A stretch of DNA of 64,000 bases from Campylobacter sp. RM16187 (GCF_025319965.1 NZ_CP012549.1:1240001-1304000), one strand, 5' to 3'; shown: positions 1 through 10,219, numbered from the stretch's first letter. The notes: generated by a model from the letters alone, not told the origin. Numbers and translations: made by a program.

Positions 1-1129
1 CCGATACTACTTCTTTATCTAAATATTTTTTTATTTTAGAGTCATTTTCAGCCATAATCTTTTTAAATTCAGCGCTTACAGAGCTCTCTACACTACTCTT
101 TTTTACTTTTAGCATATTTTCCGGATTTATGGCCTTTTGATTTTTATACAATCCAAAATGCAGATGTGGTCCGGTACTCATTCCGGTATTTCCTACGTAG
201 GCTACAAGTTGATTTTGCTTGACTTTTACACCTGATTTTATGCCCTTGGCAAAACCATTTAAATGCGCGTACAAGGTCTCATATCCTCCACTATGCCTTA
301 TTATCAGAACCTTGCCGTATCCGCCCTTTCTGCCTACAAATTTTACTGTTCCATCGCCCGCGGATTTTATAGGAGTACCTTTAGGTGCACCATAATCAAC
401 CCCAAGATGAGCCTTATATCTTTTTAATACTGGATGATACCTCTTAAGTGTAAAAGGCGATGTTATGCGTGCATTTGCTATAGGTCTTATGAGAAAAAAT
501 TTATCATTTTGCCTGCCGCTCTTATCATAAAATTTATTCTCAACTCTATATACGGCATACTTTTTTTTGTTCACCTCAATCATTGAAGAGTGAATTTCAG
601 GCACACCAAAAACTCTACCAAGCCTTCTTTTTTGAGTGTAAACGATGATAAGCCTATCGCCTTTTTTAATCTTTCTAAAATCCACCTGACCGCTCATAGC
701 AACGCTAAAAGCATTTGCAAGTGCTACATTACCGGTGTGATCTAAAATATCTTGATATGGAGAAATATTTATCTTGATGCTTAAAACTAGATCTTCTATC
801 TGATATGATATTGGAGTTAACTGCACTTTAAATTTATCATTCACATCTTTATATATTTGAATTTGAAGCTCTTCGTTTATAGGGATTAAAACCTGTCTAA
901 TGCCGCCCTCGTCATCCCTTAAAATTTGATATTTTACGCCTGCCATTATCTCGCTTACAGCTTCTTTATCCTCTCTATCCAAATTGTAATAGATAGATAA
1001 AGGTATAAAGTTGCTTTCAAGGAAGGTTAAAAATGTAGCGCCATTTGGCCATATAAGCTCTTCTACACTAGGTTTTGCGGCAAATAGCTGTAAAAAAAAT
1101 GTCATAAATAATATTATTTTTTTTACCAT
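1..1129 (-). CDS. csd3: M23 family metallopeptidase, Csd3-like (partial, C-terminus beyond the left edge)
   Basis: Periplasmic peptidoglycan hydrolase. The family (H. pylori Csd3) cuts D,D cross-links and trims pentapeptides, which shapes helical cells. The start ATG at 1129 follows AAGGGAG. The first ~19 residues form a signal peptide ending LFAA. About 250 residues of N-terminal domains follow, then the LytM/M23 domain. The zinc-site motifs are present: HLGVDYGAP (His and Asp), YAHLNG and GPHLHFG. The stop lies outside the window, so only about 376 codons are seen. The gene is divergent from the PGbA-like gene at 1245, with about 115 bases between them. The family call is firm. The exact specificity (endopeptidase or carboxypeptidase) is inferred from Csd3. 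Confidence 0.88.
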   Translation of the reverse strand, partial: MVKKIILFMTFFLQLFAAKPSVEELIWPNGATFLTFLESNFIPLSIYYNLDREDKEAVSEIMAGVKYQILRDDEGGIRQVLIPINEELQIQIYKDVNDKFKVQLTPISYQIEDLVLSIKINISPYQDILDHTGNVALANAFSVAMSGQVDFRKIKKGDRLIIVYTQKRRLGRVFGVPEIHSSMIEVNKKKYAVYRVENKFYDKSGRQNDKFFLIRPIANARITSPFTLKRYHPVLKRYKAHLGVDYGAPKGTPIKSAGDGTVKFVGRKGGYGKVLIIRHSGGYETLYAHLNGFAKGIKSGVKVKQNQLVAYVGNTGMSTGPHLHFGLYKNQKAINPENMLKVKKSSVESSVSAEFKKIMAENDSKIKKYLDKEVVS

Positions 1130-1244
1130 AAGCTCCCTTGGATAAAGAATGGATTTAATTATACTTTGAACTTACTTATATTTTGCAAAACTAAAGCGGT
1201 TTTAGGCTATAATCCTTTAAAATCTTAAAAATTTAGGAGAAAAT

Positions 1245-1964
1245 TTGAAAAATATAGTAGCTTTTTTAGTTATTTTTATATCATCTTGTTTTGCGGCACA
1301 ATTTAGCATGAATGAGTATAATACTCCGCTAATAGAAGCAAAAGACGGATACGGCACAATAATAGACAGCCCTGATATAGTTGTCGGCTCAAGTGGTATA
1401 GTAATGCATAATTTTGGTCTGTCAAAAAGATCAATAATAGCTCGTGCGAGTGTAACAGAAAAAAGTGGTGGGTTTGCCAAAGTTCGCTTTGAAGTATTTG
1501 ACTCTTTGGAGCAAAAGGCTATGCCAATACCCGGAATTCTTCCTGCAAGAGGTGATACTATCATACTAAACTACTTATATAACCGTTCTTTAATAGTAGT
1601 TCCAAATAAGGAAATTTATGATGAAGTAGTAAACTCTTTTAAAAGCATGGAGTTTATACATCCTGATATTGTAGGCTCATATTTAAGCTACGAATATAAG
1701 CCAAATCCTAGTCGCAACGACTTTCGCAAAATGTGCTCTCAAAGTGCGGCCGGACTAATATTTATAGCGATGAACAACGAAGCCTTGTTTGCAGATTGTC
1801 AAAGCTTTGAAGTTTTAAAGAGATTTAAAAGCGGTTCGGTAAGCTACTATCAACTACCGTTTTATACTCGCGTTAAAGACATAGATACCGTATTTTGGAA
1901 ATTTGGCTCAAGTAAAATAAGCGACTTTGATCGCCACTACAAATCACTTTTGAAAGAGAAATAA
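1245..1964 (+). CDS. PGbA N-terminal-like secreted protein (plasminogen-binding family)
   Basis: This 239-aa protein resembles the N-terminal domain of H. pylori PgbA/PgbB, surface proteins reported to bind plasminogen. The start is TTG at 1245, four bases after AGGAGA. Residues 1-17 form a signal peptide (hydrophobic core, then SSCFA) with no lipobox. The rest is a mixed alpha/beta soluble domain. The lysine-rich C-terminal tail that the Helicobacter proteins use for plasminogen contact is missing, and the protein simply ends LLKEK. The gene overlaps glcD by one base (TAATG). Placement beside a csd3-like gene and glcD matches the Helicobacter neighbourhood. Plasminogen binding itself is unproven here; an envelope role linked to the neighbouring peptidase is equally possible. 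Confidence 0.7.
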   Translation: MKNIVAFLVIFISSCFAAQFSMNEYNTPLIEAKDGYGTIIDSPDIVVGSSGIVMHNFGLSKRSIIARASVTEKSGGFAKVRFEVFDSLEQKAMPIPGILPARGDTIILNYLYNRSLIVVPNKEIYDEVVNSFKSMEFIHPDIVGSYLSYEYKPNPSRNDFRKMCSQSAAGLIFIAMNNEALFADCQSFEVLKRFKSGSVSYYQLPFYTRVKDIDTVFWKFGSSKISDFDRHYKSLLKEK

Positions 1965-3346
1965 TGGAAAAAAGACATATAGATTTTTTTACTAGACTAC
2001 TAAATCAAGACAATGCATATTTTGATAAGGCGCACCTGCTTGCTTACAGCTATGACGCAACAAGAAAGCGCCATCTACCGGACGGAGTGCTTTTCCCAAG
2101 GGACGAGAGCGATGTGAGTGTTATTTTAAAATATTGTAACGAAAATAAAATTCCTATAATCGCACGCGGAGCTGGAAGTGGCTTTACTGGAGGCTCTTTG
2201 GCTATAGATGGCGGTATAATTTTAGCCTTTGAAAAGCATATGAATAAAATTCTTGAAATAGATATGCAAAACATGGTTGCAGTAGTGCAGCCTGGCTGTA
2301 TAAATATGGATTTACAGCGAGCGGTAGAGGCAAAAGGGCTATTTTATCCGCCAGATCCTGCTAGTCAGGACTACTCTACCATAGGCGGCAACGTAAGTGA
2401 AAACGCAGGCGGCATGAGAGCAGCCAAATACGGTATTACCAAAGACTATGTAATGGCGCTTAGAGCCGTTCTTCCAAACGGAGAGGTTGTAAGAGCGGGC
2501 AAGCGCACTATAAAAGATGTCGCAGGATATAATATTGCTGGTATTTTAATAGCTTCAGAGGGCACTCTTGCTGTAATAACCGAAATTACCCTAAAGCTAA
2601 TCGCAAAGCCGAAATTTAGAAAAACCGCTATGGGTGTATTTGACAGTGTAAATTCAGCCATGAATGCCGTATATAAGACCATGGCTGCCGGAGTAACACC
2701 TGTGGCGATGGAGTTTTTGGATAATCTAAGCATAAGAGCTGTGGAGAGCAAATTTAATAAAGGCTTGCCTACAAATGCGGGCGCGATTTTAATAAGTGAT
2801 GTTGACGGCGATATAGAGGCCGGTTTAGTGCAAGATCTAGAGATAATACAAAAGGTATTTAAGGAAAACGGGGCTAGCGATTTTAAAGTTGCACGTGATG
2901 AAGCAGAAAGAAATGATATATGGTTTGCGCGCAGAAACTGCTCTCAGGCGATAAACATATATGGAACCTTGAAGCTAAACGAAGATATTACAGTGCCTAG
3001 ATCAAAGCTTCCTGAACTGTTGGAAAAAATTAGCGAAGTAGCGGCTAAATACGGAGTGCAAGTACCTTGCTTTGGACATACCGGAGACGGCAACGTACAT
3101 ACAAACGTAATGGTAGTGGACAAGAACGATCCTGCACAGGTACAAAACGGGCATAAGGCGATAGAGGAAATTTTTAAGATCACCGTTGATCTTGGTGGCA
3201 CACTTAGTGGCGAACATGGCATAGGTATAAGCAAGGCCGAATTTATGCCACTTGCATTTACAGATGCGGAGATGGCTCTATTTAAGGAGATAAAAAAGGC
3301 CTTCGATCCGAATAATATTTTAAATCCGAACAAGATGGGGCTGTAA
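1964..3346 (+). CDS. glcD: FAD-linked oxidase, GlcD/D-lactate dehydrogenase family
   Basis: A 460-aa flavoprotein of the VAO/PCMH family that oxidises a 2-hydroxy acid (glycolate or D-lactate) and passes electrons to the respiratory chain. The FAD-binding domain carries the pyrophosphate loop GAGSGFTGGS near residues 69-78. The C-terminal substrate-cap domain has the motifs HTGDGNVH (near 370) and GEHGIG (near 413), which hold the active-site histidines of the family. The length is normal. The ATG overlaps the upstream PGbA-like stop by one base, so the two are probably translationally coupled. Sequence alone does not decide glycolate against D-lactate, and no glcE/glcF partner lies nearby. 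Confidence 0.88.
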   Translation: MEKRHIDFFTRLLNQDNAYFDKAHLLAYSYDATRKRHLPDGVLFPRDESDVSVILKYCNENKIPIIARGAGSGFTGGSLAIDGGIILAFEKHMNKILEIDMQNMVAVVQPGCINMDLQRAVEAKGLFYPPDPASQDYSTIGGNVSENAGGMRAAKYGITKDYVMALRAVLPNGEVVRAGKRTIKDVAGYNIAGILIASEGTLAVITEITLKLIAKPKFRKTAMGVFDSVNSAMNAVYKTMAAGVTPVAMEFLDNLSIRAVESKFNKGLPTNAGAILISDVDGDIEAGLVQDLEIIQKVFKENGASDFKVARDEAERNDIWFARRNCSQAINIYGTLKLNEDITVPRSKLPELLEKISEVAAKYGVQVPCFGHTGDGNVHTNVMVVDKNDPAQVQNGHKAIEEIFKITVDLGGTLSGEHGIGISKAEFMPLAFTDAEMALFKEIKKAFDPNNILNPNKMGL

Positions 3347-3352
3347 AACAAA

Positions 3353-4186
3353 TTGAAATTTACAAAAGACGACTTAAAAGCATATATTAAAATCGCATTT
3401 AGTATCAAAGATAAGCAGTTGCTTCACTACGCTTCAAGCCTTAGCTTTCATACTATGCTTTCGATTATACCTGTGCTTTTAATCTCGTTTTCGATATTTA
3501 CTCAAATGCCCAGCTTTAGCGTATACTACGGCAAGATAAAAGAATTTATATTCTCATCTTTACTACCTTCAAATCAAGAAATGATAACAGAACATATAGA
3601 GACCTTTTTACAAAACAGCTCGGCCTTAGGAGTGCTTGGTCTTGGCGCTATTATCTTTACTTCGATAATGTTTTTTATGGATTACGAATATGTGATAAAT
3701 AAAATCATGAAGAGCGAAGGAAGAAATTTTTGGAGCTCTCTAAGTGTATATTGGACGCTTATTACACTAGCTCCCATAGGGCTTGGGCTTAGTTTTTATC
3801 TATCCAATATGCTTCAAAATTTATTAAATTCAAACTCATACACAAATTGGATAAATTTCTTAAGCATATTTCCATATCTAATCATTTGGGCGATTTTTTG
3901 CATCACATATCTCATATCAGTAAGCCGGCCTATAGCTATAAGAAACGCTCTTTTTAGCTCCTTTATAGCCTCTCTTATCTGGTATTTTGGTAAAAACATA
4001 TTTGTATTTTATGCGGTTAATAACAAGACCTATCTTAGTATCTACGGCTCGTTTTCTGTCGTTCTTTTGTTCTTTTTGTGGGTTTATGTCTCTTGGATCA
4101 TATTTTTATACGGAGTTAAACTTTGTAGCTTTTTAGAGCAAAGAGATAAAGCAAAAGAGATTGGAAAAAACGAGCAAGAGAGCTAA
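3353..4186 (+). CDS. YihY/virulence factor BrkB family inner-membrane protein
   Basis: A 277-aa polytopic inner-membrane protein of the YihY/BrkB (UPF0761) family, whose biochemical role is not settled. The family signature near the N-terminus is visible as LLHYASSLSFHTMLSIIPVL, followed by about five further hydrophobic helices and a charged C-terminal tail. The start is TTG at 3353, six bases after the glcD stop, so the gene closes the glcD operon. An older idea that the family is ribonuclease BN is no longer accepted. The 3' end overlaps comEC on the other strand by 54 bases (4133-4186), so the two transcripts are convergent and antisense at their ends. Confidence 0.85.
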   Translation: MKFTKDDLKAYIKIAFSIKDKQLLHYASSLSFHTMLSIIPVLLISFSIFTQMPSFSVYYGKIKEFIFSSLLPSNQEMITEHIETFLQNSSALGVLGLGAIIFTSIMFFMDYEYVINKIMKSEGRNFWSSLSVYWTLITLAPIGLGLSFYLSNMLQNLLNSNSYTNWINFLSIFPYLIIWAIFCITYLISVSRPIAIRNALFSSFIASLIWYFGKNIFVFYAVNNKTYLSIYGSFSVVLLFFLWVYVSWIIFLYGVKLCSFLEQRDKAKEIGKNEQES

Positions 4187-5407
4187 ATTTCTATTTTTTA
4201 TACTAATTAAACTTAAAATATTATAGATTAAAAAGATATATAAATTTATATCCAAATTTACACTATCCATCCTTAACTCTAAAAACCAAATTAAATTTTC
4301 ATCGAAAATCCCGCCTAAATTTAGTAGATGAAGCACCAAACTAAGAGGGTAAAAAATCACAAAAATTAAACTTAAAGGCAACACGGCAAACTGCTGAAAG
4401 CTAATCAGAGGGAAAAAATATAAAACCGGTATTATCATAGCCAAATACACCCATAAATTTAGCAAGATAACATGAGTGAGATTTGAAAATTTATTACCAA
4501 AATGATGCAGATAAAGATAGATATAAAACACTCCTGCACAAGAGAGATAAAAGCCGATACTAAACAGTAAAGAGGGCATAAAACTAACCGCAAAAGCTAT
4601 CAAAATAAACAGAGCTTCAAAACTAATAATTCGCACATTTCTACTAAGCATATAAAAAATAAGCAAGCTCATCAAAAATGCCCGCAAAAAAGACGGCACA
4701 AAGTCTATCAGCATAAGATAGCCAAATAAAAATATAAAAATAACTATACTTAGATCAAATTTCTCACTTCTAAAAGGAAAAAATCTAGCCTGAAAATAGC
4801 GATAAATAGGGTGCAATATAAAATACAAAAACCCAAAAATAATCCCCAAATGATAACCGCTGATGGCTATTAGATGGGCTATTGCAAAGTGATTTACATC
4901 GCTTCTTAGCTCCTTTGATATAGAAGTGGCTAAAAAAAGCGCAGTATATAGCTCTTTTGCTTTTGATATGTCGTGTTGACTGGATATAAAATCATAGATT
5001 TTTTCTCTAAATTTATCTAGATATTTGCTATTTTCACTATATCTTATCTCTAAAATTCCAAAATTTGGCAGATAAAAACTACGGCTTAAATAATCGATGA
5101 AAGTAAGTTTATTTTTAATAGGACGAAGCAAAATTTTAGAATTTATCTCGGGCTCAAAATCCACTTTGGCGGTCGTATACAGAGTAAAATTTCCTGTTTT
5201 TAGCCTTAAAACTCGGTAGATTTTACCCTTATCATTTGTTTTTAGATAGCTTTGAAGCACCTTGGCTTGCAAAATTTTATACCTATCTGCCTTAAAGTTT
5301 TTGAATTCATAAAATTTGATAGCTAAATTAAAGGCTAAAACAAAAAGACAAAAAAGGCAAAACAGCCCTATTTCACGCTTGCTTTCAAAAACTTTATTAC
5401 TATACAT
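4133..5407 (-). CDS. comEC: ComEC/Rec2 family competence protein, short form
   Basis: Inner-membrane channel protein for uptake of single-stranded DNA during natural transformation. At 424 aa it is much shorter than the 700-800 aa of the full family. It has an N-terminal membrane helix, a soluble OB-like stretch (~40-110) and the polytopic Competence domain. The family signature NHFAIAHLIAISGYHLGI is at ~175-192, followed by eight or so hydrophobic helices. The C-terminal metallo-beta-lactamase-like domain is absent. Short ComEC proteins are, to my knowledge, usual in Campylobacter and Helicobacter, so this is not read as a truncation. The gene lies 41 bases after dnaB on the same strand and is probably co-transcribed with it. 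Confidence 0.82.
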   Translation of the reverse strand: MYSNKVFESKREIGLFCLFCLFVLAFNLAIKFYEFKNFKADRYKILQAKVLQSYLKTNDKGKIYRVLRLKTGNFTLYTTAKVDFEPEINSKILLRPIKNKLTFIDYLSRSFYLPNFGILEIRYSENSKYLDKFREKIYDFISSQHDISKAKELYTALFLATSISKELRSDVNHFAIAHLIAISGYHLGIIFGFLYFILHPIYRYFQARFFPFRSEKFDLSIVIFIFLFGYLMLIDFVPSFLRAFLMSLLIFYMLSRNVRIISFEALFILIAFAVSFMPSLLFSIGFYLSCAGVFYIYLYLHHFGNKFSNLTHVILLNLWVYLAMIIPVLYFFPLISFQQFAVLPLSLIFVIFYPLSLVLHLLNLGGIFDENLIWFLELRMDSVNLDINLYIFLIYNILSLISIKNRNLALLLVFSNLFCFISLL

Positions 5408-5448
5408 AAAGTGTTAAATTGCGAATTTAGCAAACGACCAAAACTCTA

Positions 5449-6855
5449 TCAACCGGTAAATTCGGCCATATGAATTGCGCCAAAACTCTTATCGACAAAG
5501 CGGGTAAATTCTTTTTGAAATATTACATCAACCGTGCCTACAGGTCCGTTTCTGTTCTTGCCGATGATGATCTCGGCATCCTCTTCGATCTTATTTGGGA
5601 TAAATCTAGGACTATATTCTTTACCTTCAGCCTTTGCTTTTTTTTCTCGCTCTTTTTCCTCCTGCTCGAGATAGACCTCATCACGGTAGACGAAAAGTAT
5701 CATATCCGCATCCTGTTCGATCGCTCCCGATTCTCTTAAATCACTTAGCATCGGGCGCTTATTTGCTCTCGCTTCAAGGCTTCGGTTTAGTTGGGATAGA
5801 GCGATTATCGGCATATCAAGCTCACGCGCAAGAAGCTTTAATCCGCGCGAAATTTCAGCGATCTGCAAATGCCTGTCGGAGTAATTTGACGTAGCCATCA
5901 TAAGTCCGATGTAATCAATCACACAAAGCGAAATTTCAGGATGGCTCGACTTTAGCTTGCGCATCTGAGTTCTGATCTGATGGATATTTATATATCCGCT
6001 ATCATATACGAAAAACTTCTTATTAGACATATCCTCGCAAGCATCGCTCATCCTGCTCCACTCCTCATCATCCATTTTTGCCGTCATTATGTTTTGAAGC
6101 GGGATTGAGGTTTTAGCAGAAAGCATCCTTAGCATGATCTGCTCGGCAGGCATCTCAAGCGAGAAAAAGACAACTCCGTTGCCCCGCTGTAAAACATTAC
6201 TCATTAAATTTAGACATATAGTGGTCTTGCCCATGCCCGGACGAGCGGCAATGATGATAAGATCGCCGTTTTTAAAGCCTTTTGTTTTTTCATTTAATTC
6301 TTTAAATCCTGTATCTATTCCTACTATATCCTGGTTTTCAAGCATCTTTTGCTTCTCAAGATGAGCTAAGACATCTACTATGATCTCTTTGCTTTCCTTT
6401 ATGACTCCAGCCGCCGAGCCCTCCACAAGTGAATAAAAGCTCTGGCTTAGCTCATCGACCATATCCCGGCTTGGCTTATCTTCGCTTACTTTATTTGGGA
6501 TCTGGTGGGCTATCTTTACAAGCGAGCGCTTTATGGACTTTTCGCGCAGTTCGGTTGCGTATTTTTTGATATCAAGGATAGAGTTTGTGCCAACAATGCT
6601 GGCTAAAATTTCCTCATCAAATTTGGCCCCCAGCTTAGTCTTTAAAAAGCTAGTTTCTATCGGCAAATCGGCATTCATACACTCAACCATCGCCGTATAT
6701 ACATCCGCATGACCTTTGAGGTAAAAGTCTCCCGATGAGACGATGTCAAAAATTTCAGCCAAATTTTCACTGCTATAGATAATCGAGCTTAGTATCGCGC
6801 GCTCCATATCAAGGTCATAAAGGTTGTGCATATCGATATTTTGTGCTTTTGCCAC
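5449..6855 (-). CDS. dnaB: Replicative DNA helicase DnaB
   Basis: Hexameric 5'-3' helicase that unwinds the replication fork and recruits primase. An N-terminal DnaB domain (~15-115) is followed by a linker and a RecA-like motor. The Walker A is RPGMGKTT (near 205), followed by SLEMP, the Walker B region CVIDYIGLM, and LSQLNR. Near the C-terminus the conserved IIGKNRNGP is present. I prefer the GTG start at 6855 because GGAGA sits four bases upstream. An in-frame ATG at 6870 gives five more residues but has no ribosome-binding site. The gene follows ispG and precedes comEC on the minus strand. Confidence 0.95.
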   Translation of the reverse strand: MAKAQNIDMHNLYDLDMERAILSSIIYSSENLAEIFDIVSSGDFYLKGHADVYTAMVECMNADLPIETSFLKTKLGAKFDEEILASIVGTNSILDIKKYATELREKSIKRSLVKIAHQIPNKVSEDKPSRDMVDELSQSFYSLVEGSAAGVIKESKEIIVDVLAHLEKQKMLENQDIVGIDTGFKELNEKTKGFKNGDLIIIAARPGMGKTTICLNLMSNVLQRGNGVVFFSLEMPAEQIMLRMLSAKTSIPLQNIMTAKMDDEEWSRMSDACEDMSNKKFFVYDSGYINIHQIRTQMRKLKSSHPEISLCVIDYIGLMMATSNYSDRHLQIAEISRGLKLLARELDMPIIALSQLNRSLEARANKRPMLSDLRESGAIEQDADMILFVYRDEVYLEQEEKEREKKAKAEGKEYSPRFIPNKIEEDAEIIIGKNRNGPVGTVDVIFQKEFTRFVDKSFGAIHMAEFTG

Positions 6856-6998
6856 GTTTTCTCCAATCATTTATATTTTAAATTTCAGCTATACAAAAGA
6901 GCTAAATTCTTTAAATCGCTCGCAAATTTGGTTGAAATTCCACCGCCGGCTAAAAACCAACGGCAAATTTATCCCGCCCAAATCAAAAGCAGGCTAAA

Positions 6999-8057
6999 TC
7001 AACTACGAGATTTTATCTCCTCGTCAAGTTCGAGCAAAAATCTATCCACTAGCTCGCTCTCTTTCAGTCTTGCTACCACTTCGCCGCGGCGCATTATAAG
7101 CCCGCTTTCCTTGCCAAACGCTATCGCCACGTCAGCGCCTTTGGCCTCTCCGATCGCGTTTACCACGCAGCCCATGACAGATACGTTAAGCGGCTCTTTG
7201 ATATGCTTGGTTTTTTCTTCCACTATCTTTATCGCAGCCATCAGATCGCTTTGAAGACGCCCGCACGTAGGGCATGAGATGATGTTTATGCCCTCTTTTT
7301 GGCGTCCGCTATCTTTTAAAATCGCCTTTGCGACCTTTATCTCCTCTTCAAGCTCGCCTGTAATGCTCACTCTCATCGTATCGCCGATACCTTCAAGGAG
7401 TAACCCACCAAGAGCTATAGCCGACTTTATGGTTGCATGAAAGGTAGTGCCGGCCTCCGTAACGCCCAAGTGAAACGGATACTCAACTTTTGGACGCAAG
7501 GCACGATAAGCAGCCATAGTGCGCTCGACATCGCTTGACTTTAGCGAAATTTTGATATCGGTGAAGTCAAAATCCTCAAGCAAATTTATGTTATACATCG
7601 CAGAAGCCACCATCGCTTCGACCGTGCGACCGTATCTGTTCTCAAACTGCTCTTCAAGTGAGCCTGAATTCACGCCGATTCGTATAGGCAAATTTCGCTG
7701 CTTACACGCTTCAACTACAGCCTTTATACGATCTTTTGAGCCGATATTTCCGGGATTTATTCGCACCGCATCGACAAATTCGCTCACCATAAGAGCGTAG
7801 CGGTAGTTAAAATGAATGTCGGCAACCACAGGAAGCGGACTTTGCGCGACCACCTCTTTTAAAGCGCTTGCGTCCTCTTTATCAAGTACCGCACAACGCA
7901 CTATATCGCATCCTGCAAAATAAAGCCTGCTTATCTGCTCTAAGGTGCCTTTTATATCCCTTGTCTTAGAAAATGTCATCGACTGCACCGAGATGGGAGC
8001 ATCACCCCCTATTAAAACATCACGAATTTTTATCTGTTTAGTTGGATATCTTTGCAA
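6999..8057 (-). CDS. ispG: 4-hydroxy-3-methylbut-2-en-1-yl diphosphate synthase (GcpE)
   Basis: Penultimate enzyme of the MEP isoprenoid pathway, converting MEcPP to HMBPP with a [4Fe-4S] cluster. The protein is 352 aa, the usual bacterial form. A TIM barrel begins with [12 protein letters not shown] and [12 protein letters not shown]. The C-terminal cluster domain shows the CxxC pair in SCPTCGR and a third cysteine in [11 protein letters not shown]. The start is TTG at 8057, preceded by AAAAGGC at a good distance; no ATG fits. It pairs functionally with ispE further along this window. A TATAAT (8088-8083) lies just upstream. Confidence 0.95.
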   Translation of the reverse strand: MQRYPTKQIKIRDVLIGGDAPISVQSMTFSKTRDIKGTLEQISRLYFAGCDIVRCAVLDKEDASALKEVVAQSPLPVVADIHFNYRYALMVSEFVDAVRINPGNIGSKDRIKAVVEACKQRNLPIRIGVNSGSLEEQFENRYGRTVEAMVASAMYNINLLEDFDFTDIKISLKSSDVERTMAAYRALRPKVEYPFHLGVTEAGTTFHATIKSAIALGGLLLEGIGDTMRVSITGELEEEIKVAKAILKDSGRQKEGINIISCPTCGRLQSDLMAAIKIVEEKTKHIKEPLNVSVMGCVVNAIGEAKGADVAIAFGKESGLIMRRGEVVARLKESELVDRFLLELDEEIKSRS

Positions 8058-8082
8058 AATTTGCCTTTTAATTTTTTGGGTA

Positions 8083-8088
8083 ATTATA
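8083..8088 (-). promoter_or_regulatory. Probable -10 element for ispG
   Basis: On the minus strand TATAAT occurs about 25 bases before the TTG start of ispG, in a T-rich stretch like the sigma70 promoters of Campylobacter, which rely on the -10 and an A/T-rich upstream region and not on a clear -35. Transcription would start near 8076. The call rests on the hexamer and its position only. Confidence 0.45.
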
Positions 8089-8252
8089 AGAAATTTTCAC
8101 TTTCAAAAGGCTCAAATTTAAATTATAAACCAAATTAAATTTAAACTGACACAAAACATCTAAGCATACATGCAATTTAATGCTTATTAAGCTTAAAGTA
8201 TATAAAATTAACAGCTGTTTTACTATTTATAAAACTTGATCAGGAGCTTAAT

Positions 8253-10208
8253 ATGAACTCGAAATTAGCAAGAAGTGTTACGATTTTAATCTCATTTTTA
8301 CTAGTAATAGCACTAAGTATATTCTCTTTTGTCTCGTTTAATATAACAAAACAAGAGACAAAGACACTTATATCCTCATCTCAATACAGTATAGTAAAAG
8401 ATGCGATAGAGTATATGCAAAACTACATGGATTCAAAGCTAAGCATAGTAAAATCAGTAGCTTCCTATATAGAGAGTTCGGAGTATAACGAAGATAATTT
8501 TGAGCAGATATTAAAGGTAGGTAGCCAATCTGGTAAATTTGTATCTTTATATGCAGGTTTTGAAAAAGACGGCAGGATGCTACGATCAAATGGAAACCAC
8601 CAATACCCAAGCCTAAATGGATACGACCCAAGAGCAAGAGGATGGTATAAACAAGTCATATCGGCTAAAGATGCCGTTATCACAGATCCTTATATCTCGA
8701 CCAAAGATCAAAAACTAACCATATCGTTTGCAACTCCTATTAATAAAGGTGGCGAAATAGCAGGTGTTGTGTCATCGGACGTAACTCTTGAAAGATTAAG
8801 CGAAGTTATATCAAATATGAAGCATAACGAGGATGACTACATACTGCTTATAGATAAAAATGCAAAAAGCATCATAAATCCTAATAAAGAGCTTTTGATG
8901 AAAGAGTCTGAGGTAAATAAAAATTTACTCAACTTCTTTAAGGATAGTTCTACAAAATCAACAACATACGCATTTAACGATAATAACAATGATATGGTTG
9001 CAGCGTGCCTAAAAGATGATATTACTGGTTGGTTACTATGCTCAGTAACCACAGCAAAAACATACAATCAAAGCATAGACAATCTATTCATATATCAACT
9101 CATCCTATCCATATGCTCTATACTGCTTATAGTGACCACTTTGGCTGTTGTATTAAATTTAAAACTAAAACCTCTATCCAAGATTAAAGAGGGGCTGTTT
9201 GAATTTTTTGCATATCTAAACGATAGCTCTAGGGAGTGCAAGCAAATAACAGTAAAATCAGACGATGAATTCAAACAAATGGCGGATCTTATCAACGAGA
9301 ATATTAAAAATATAGCAGACGGTCTAAAAAAAGACACTAAAATGATAAATGATGCTAAGATGGTCTTTAAATCAGCATCTACAGGCAATCTAGGGCAAAA
9401 TATTAACCAAACTCCTAATAATAGAAATTTAGAAGAGTTAAAAGACCTTATTAACAATTTTGTAAATACGCTAAAAACCGATATTCACGGCGTTGTTGAA
9501 ATTTTAGGACTTTATACGAATAATGACTTTACAGCCAGAATCGATCTTGGAGATTCTAAAAGCGAAAAAAGAAAGCTTGGGGAGGGCATAAATTTCTTAG
9601 GTGAAGAGATGAGCAATATCCTTAGAAATTCACTTGAACAAAACAAAATGCTAGAAGAGAAATCTCAGGTGCTAAATTCATTTGTTAACAACCTATCCGA
9701 AGGCACAAACAAGCAAGCGGAATCTGTCCAAGAGAGCGTGCTAGCGATAGAAGAGATAAATAACTCAATGCACTCAATAAACGACAAAGCAAATCAAATC
9801 ATAAACCAAAGCAACGACATAAAAAATATCGTCAGCATCATAAGAGATATAGCCGATCAGACAAATTTACTAGCCCTTAATGCAGCTATAGAAGCGGCAC
9901 GTGCAGGAGAGCATGGGCGCGGATTTGCCGTAGTAGCGGACGAGGTAAGAAATCTAGCCGAAAGAACGCAAAAATCACTATCAGAGATCGAGGCAAATAT
10001 CAATATGCTATCTCAAGGCATAAACGATATGAGCCATAGCATATTTGAGCAGACCAAAGGCATAGATCAGATCAATCAGGCCATAGTCGAGATAGATAAT
10101 GTAACAAGAGAAAATATTAAGATAGCAAAAAATACTAACGAAATTGCCTCACAGGTAAACGAAGCGGCAAAAATCGCTACGCAGGATGTGCGTAAAAAGA
10201 AATTTTAA
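8253..10208 (+). CDS. Methyl-accepting chemotaxis protein with dCACHE sensor
   Basis: A 651-aa inner-membrane chemoreceptor. TM1 is at ~10-30, a periplasmic double-CACHE domain at ~35-270 and TM2 at ~280-302. A HAMP-like and helical linker follow, then the cytoplasmic signalling domain with the conserved hairpin tip around [20 protein letters not shown] and [16 protein letters not shown]. The membrane-distal pocket carries Y124, R129, W131, Y132, Y147 and D176, a pattern matching the dCACHE_1 amino-acid-binding signature. The C-terminus ends in basic residues without a CheR/CheB pentapeptide such as NWETF. The start ATG at 8253 follows AGGAGC. It stands alone between ispG and priA. An amino-acid ligand is inference. 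Confidence 0.93.
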   Translation: MNSKLARSVTILISFLLVIALSIFSFVSFNITKQETKTLISSSQYSIVKDAIEYMQNYMDSKLSIVKSVASYIESSEYNEDNFEQILKVGSQSGKFVSLYAGFEKDGRMLRSNGNHQYPSLNGYDPRARGWYKQVISAKDAVITDPYISTKDQKLTISFATPINKGGEIAGVVSSDVTLERLSEVISNMKHNEDDYILLIDKNAKSIINPNKELLMKESEVNKNLLNFFKDSSTKSTTYAFNDNNNDMVAACLKDDITGWLLCSVTTAKTYNQSIDNLFIYQLILSICSILLIVTTLAVVLNLKLKPLSKIKEGLFEFFAYLNDSSRECKQITVKSDDEFKQMADLINENIKNIADGLKKDTKMINDAKMVFKSASTGNLGQNINQTPNNRNLEELKDLINNFVNTLKTDIHGVVEILGLYTNNDFTARIDLGDSKSEKRKLGEGINFLGEEMSNILRNSLEQNKMLEEKSQVLNSFVNNLSEGTNKQAESVQESVLAIEEINNSMHSINDKANQIINQSNDIKNIVSIIRDIADQTNLLALNAAIEAARAGEHGRGFAVVADEVRNLAERTQKSLSEIEANINMLSQGINDMSHSIFEQTKGIDQINQAIVEIDNVTRENIKIAKNTNEIASQVNEAAKIATQDVRKKKF

Positions 10209-10219
10209 TTTTATTTGCA

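Noticed and set aside
2944-3408. Minus-strand ORF of 154 codons within glcD
   Set aside because: Antisense shadow; composition is Ser/Phe/Leu-rich as expected from reversed coding DNA and there is no start signal.
4133-5407. ComEC as a truncated pseudogene
   Set aside because: The Competence domain is complete and the start has a normal context; short ComEC proteins are usual in this group.
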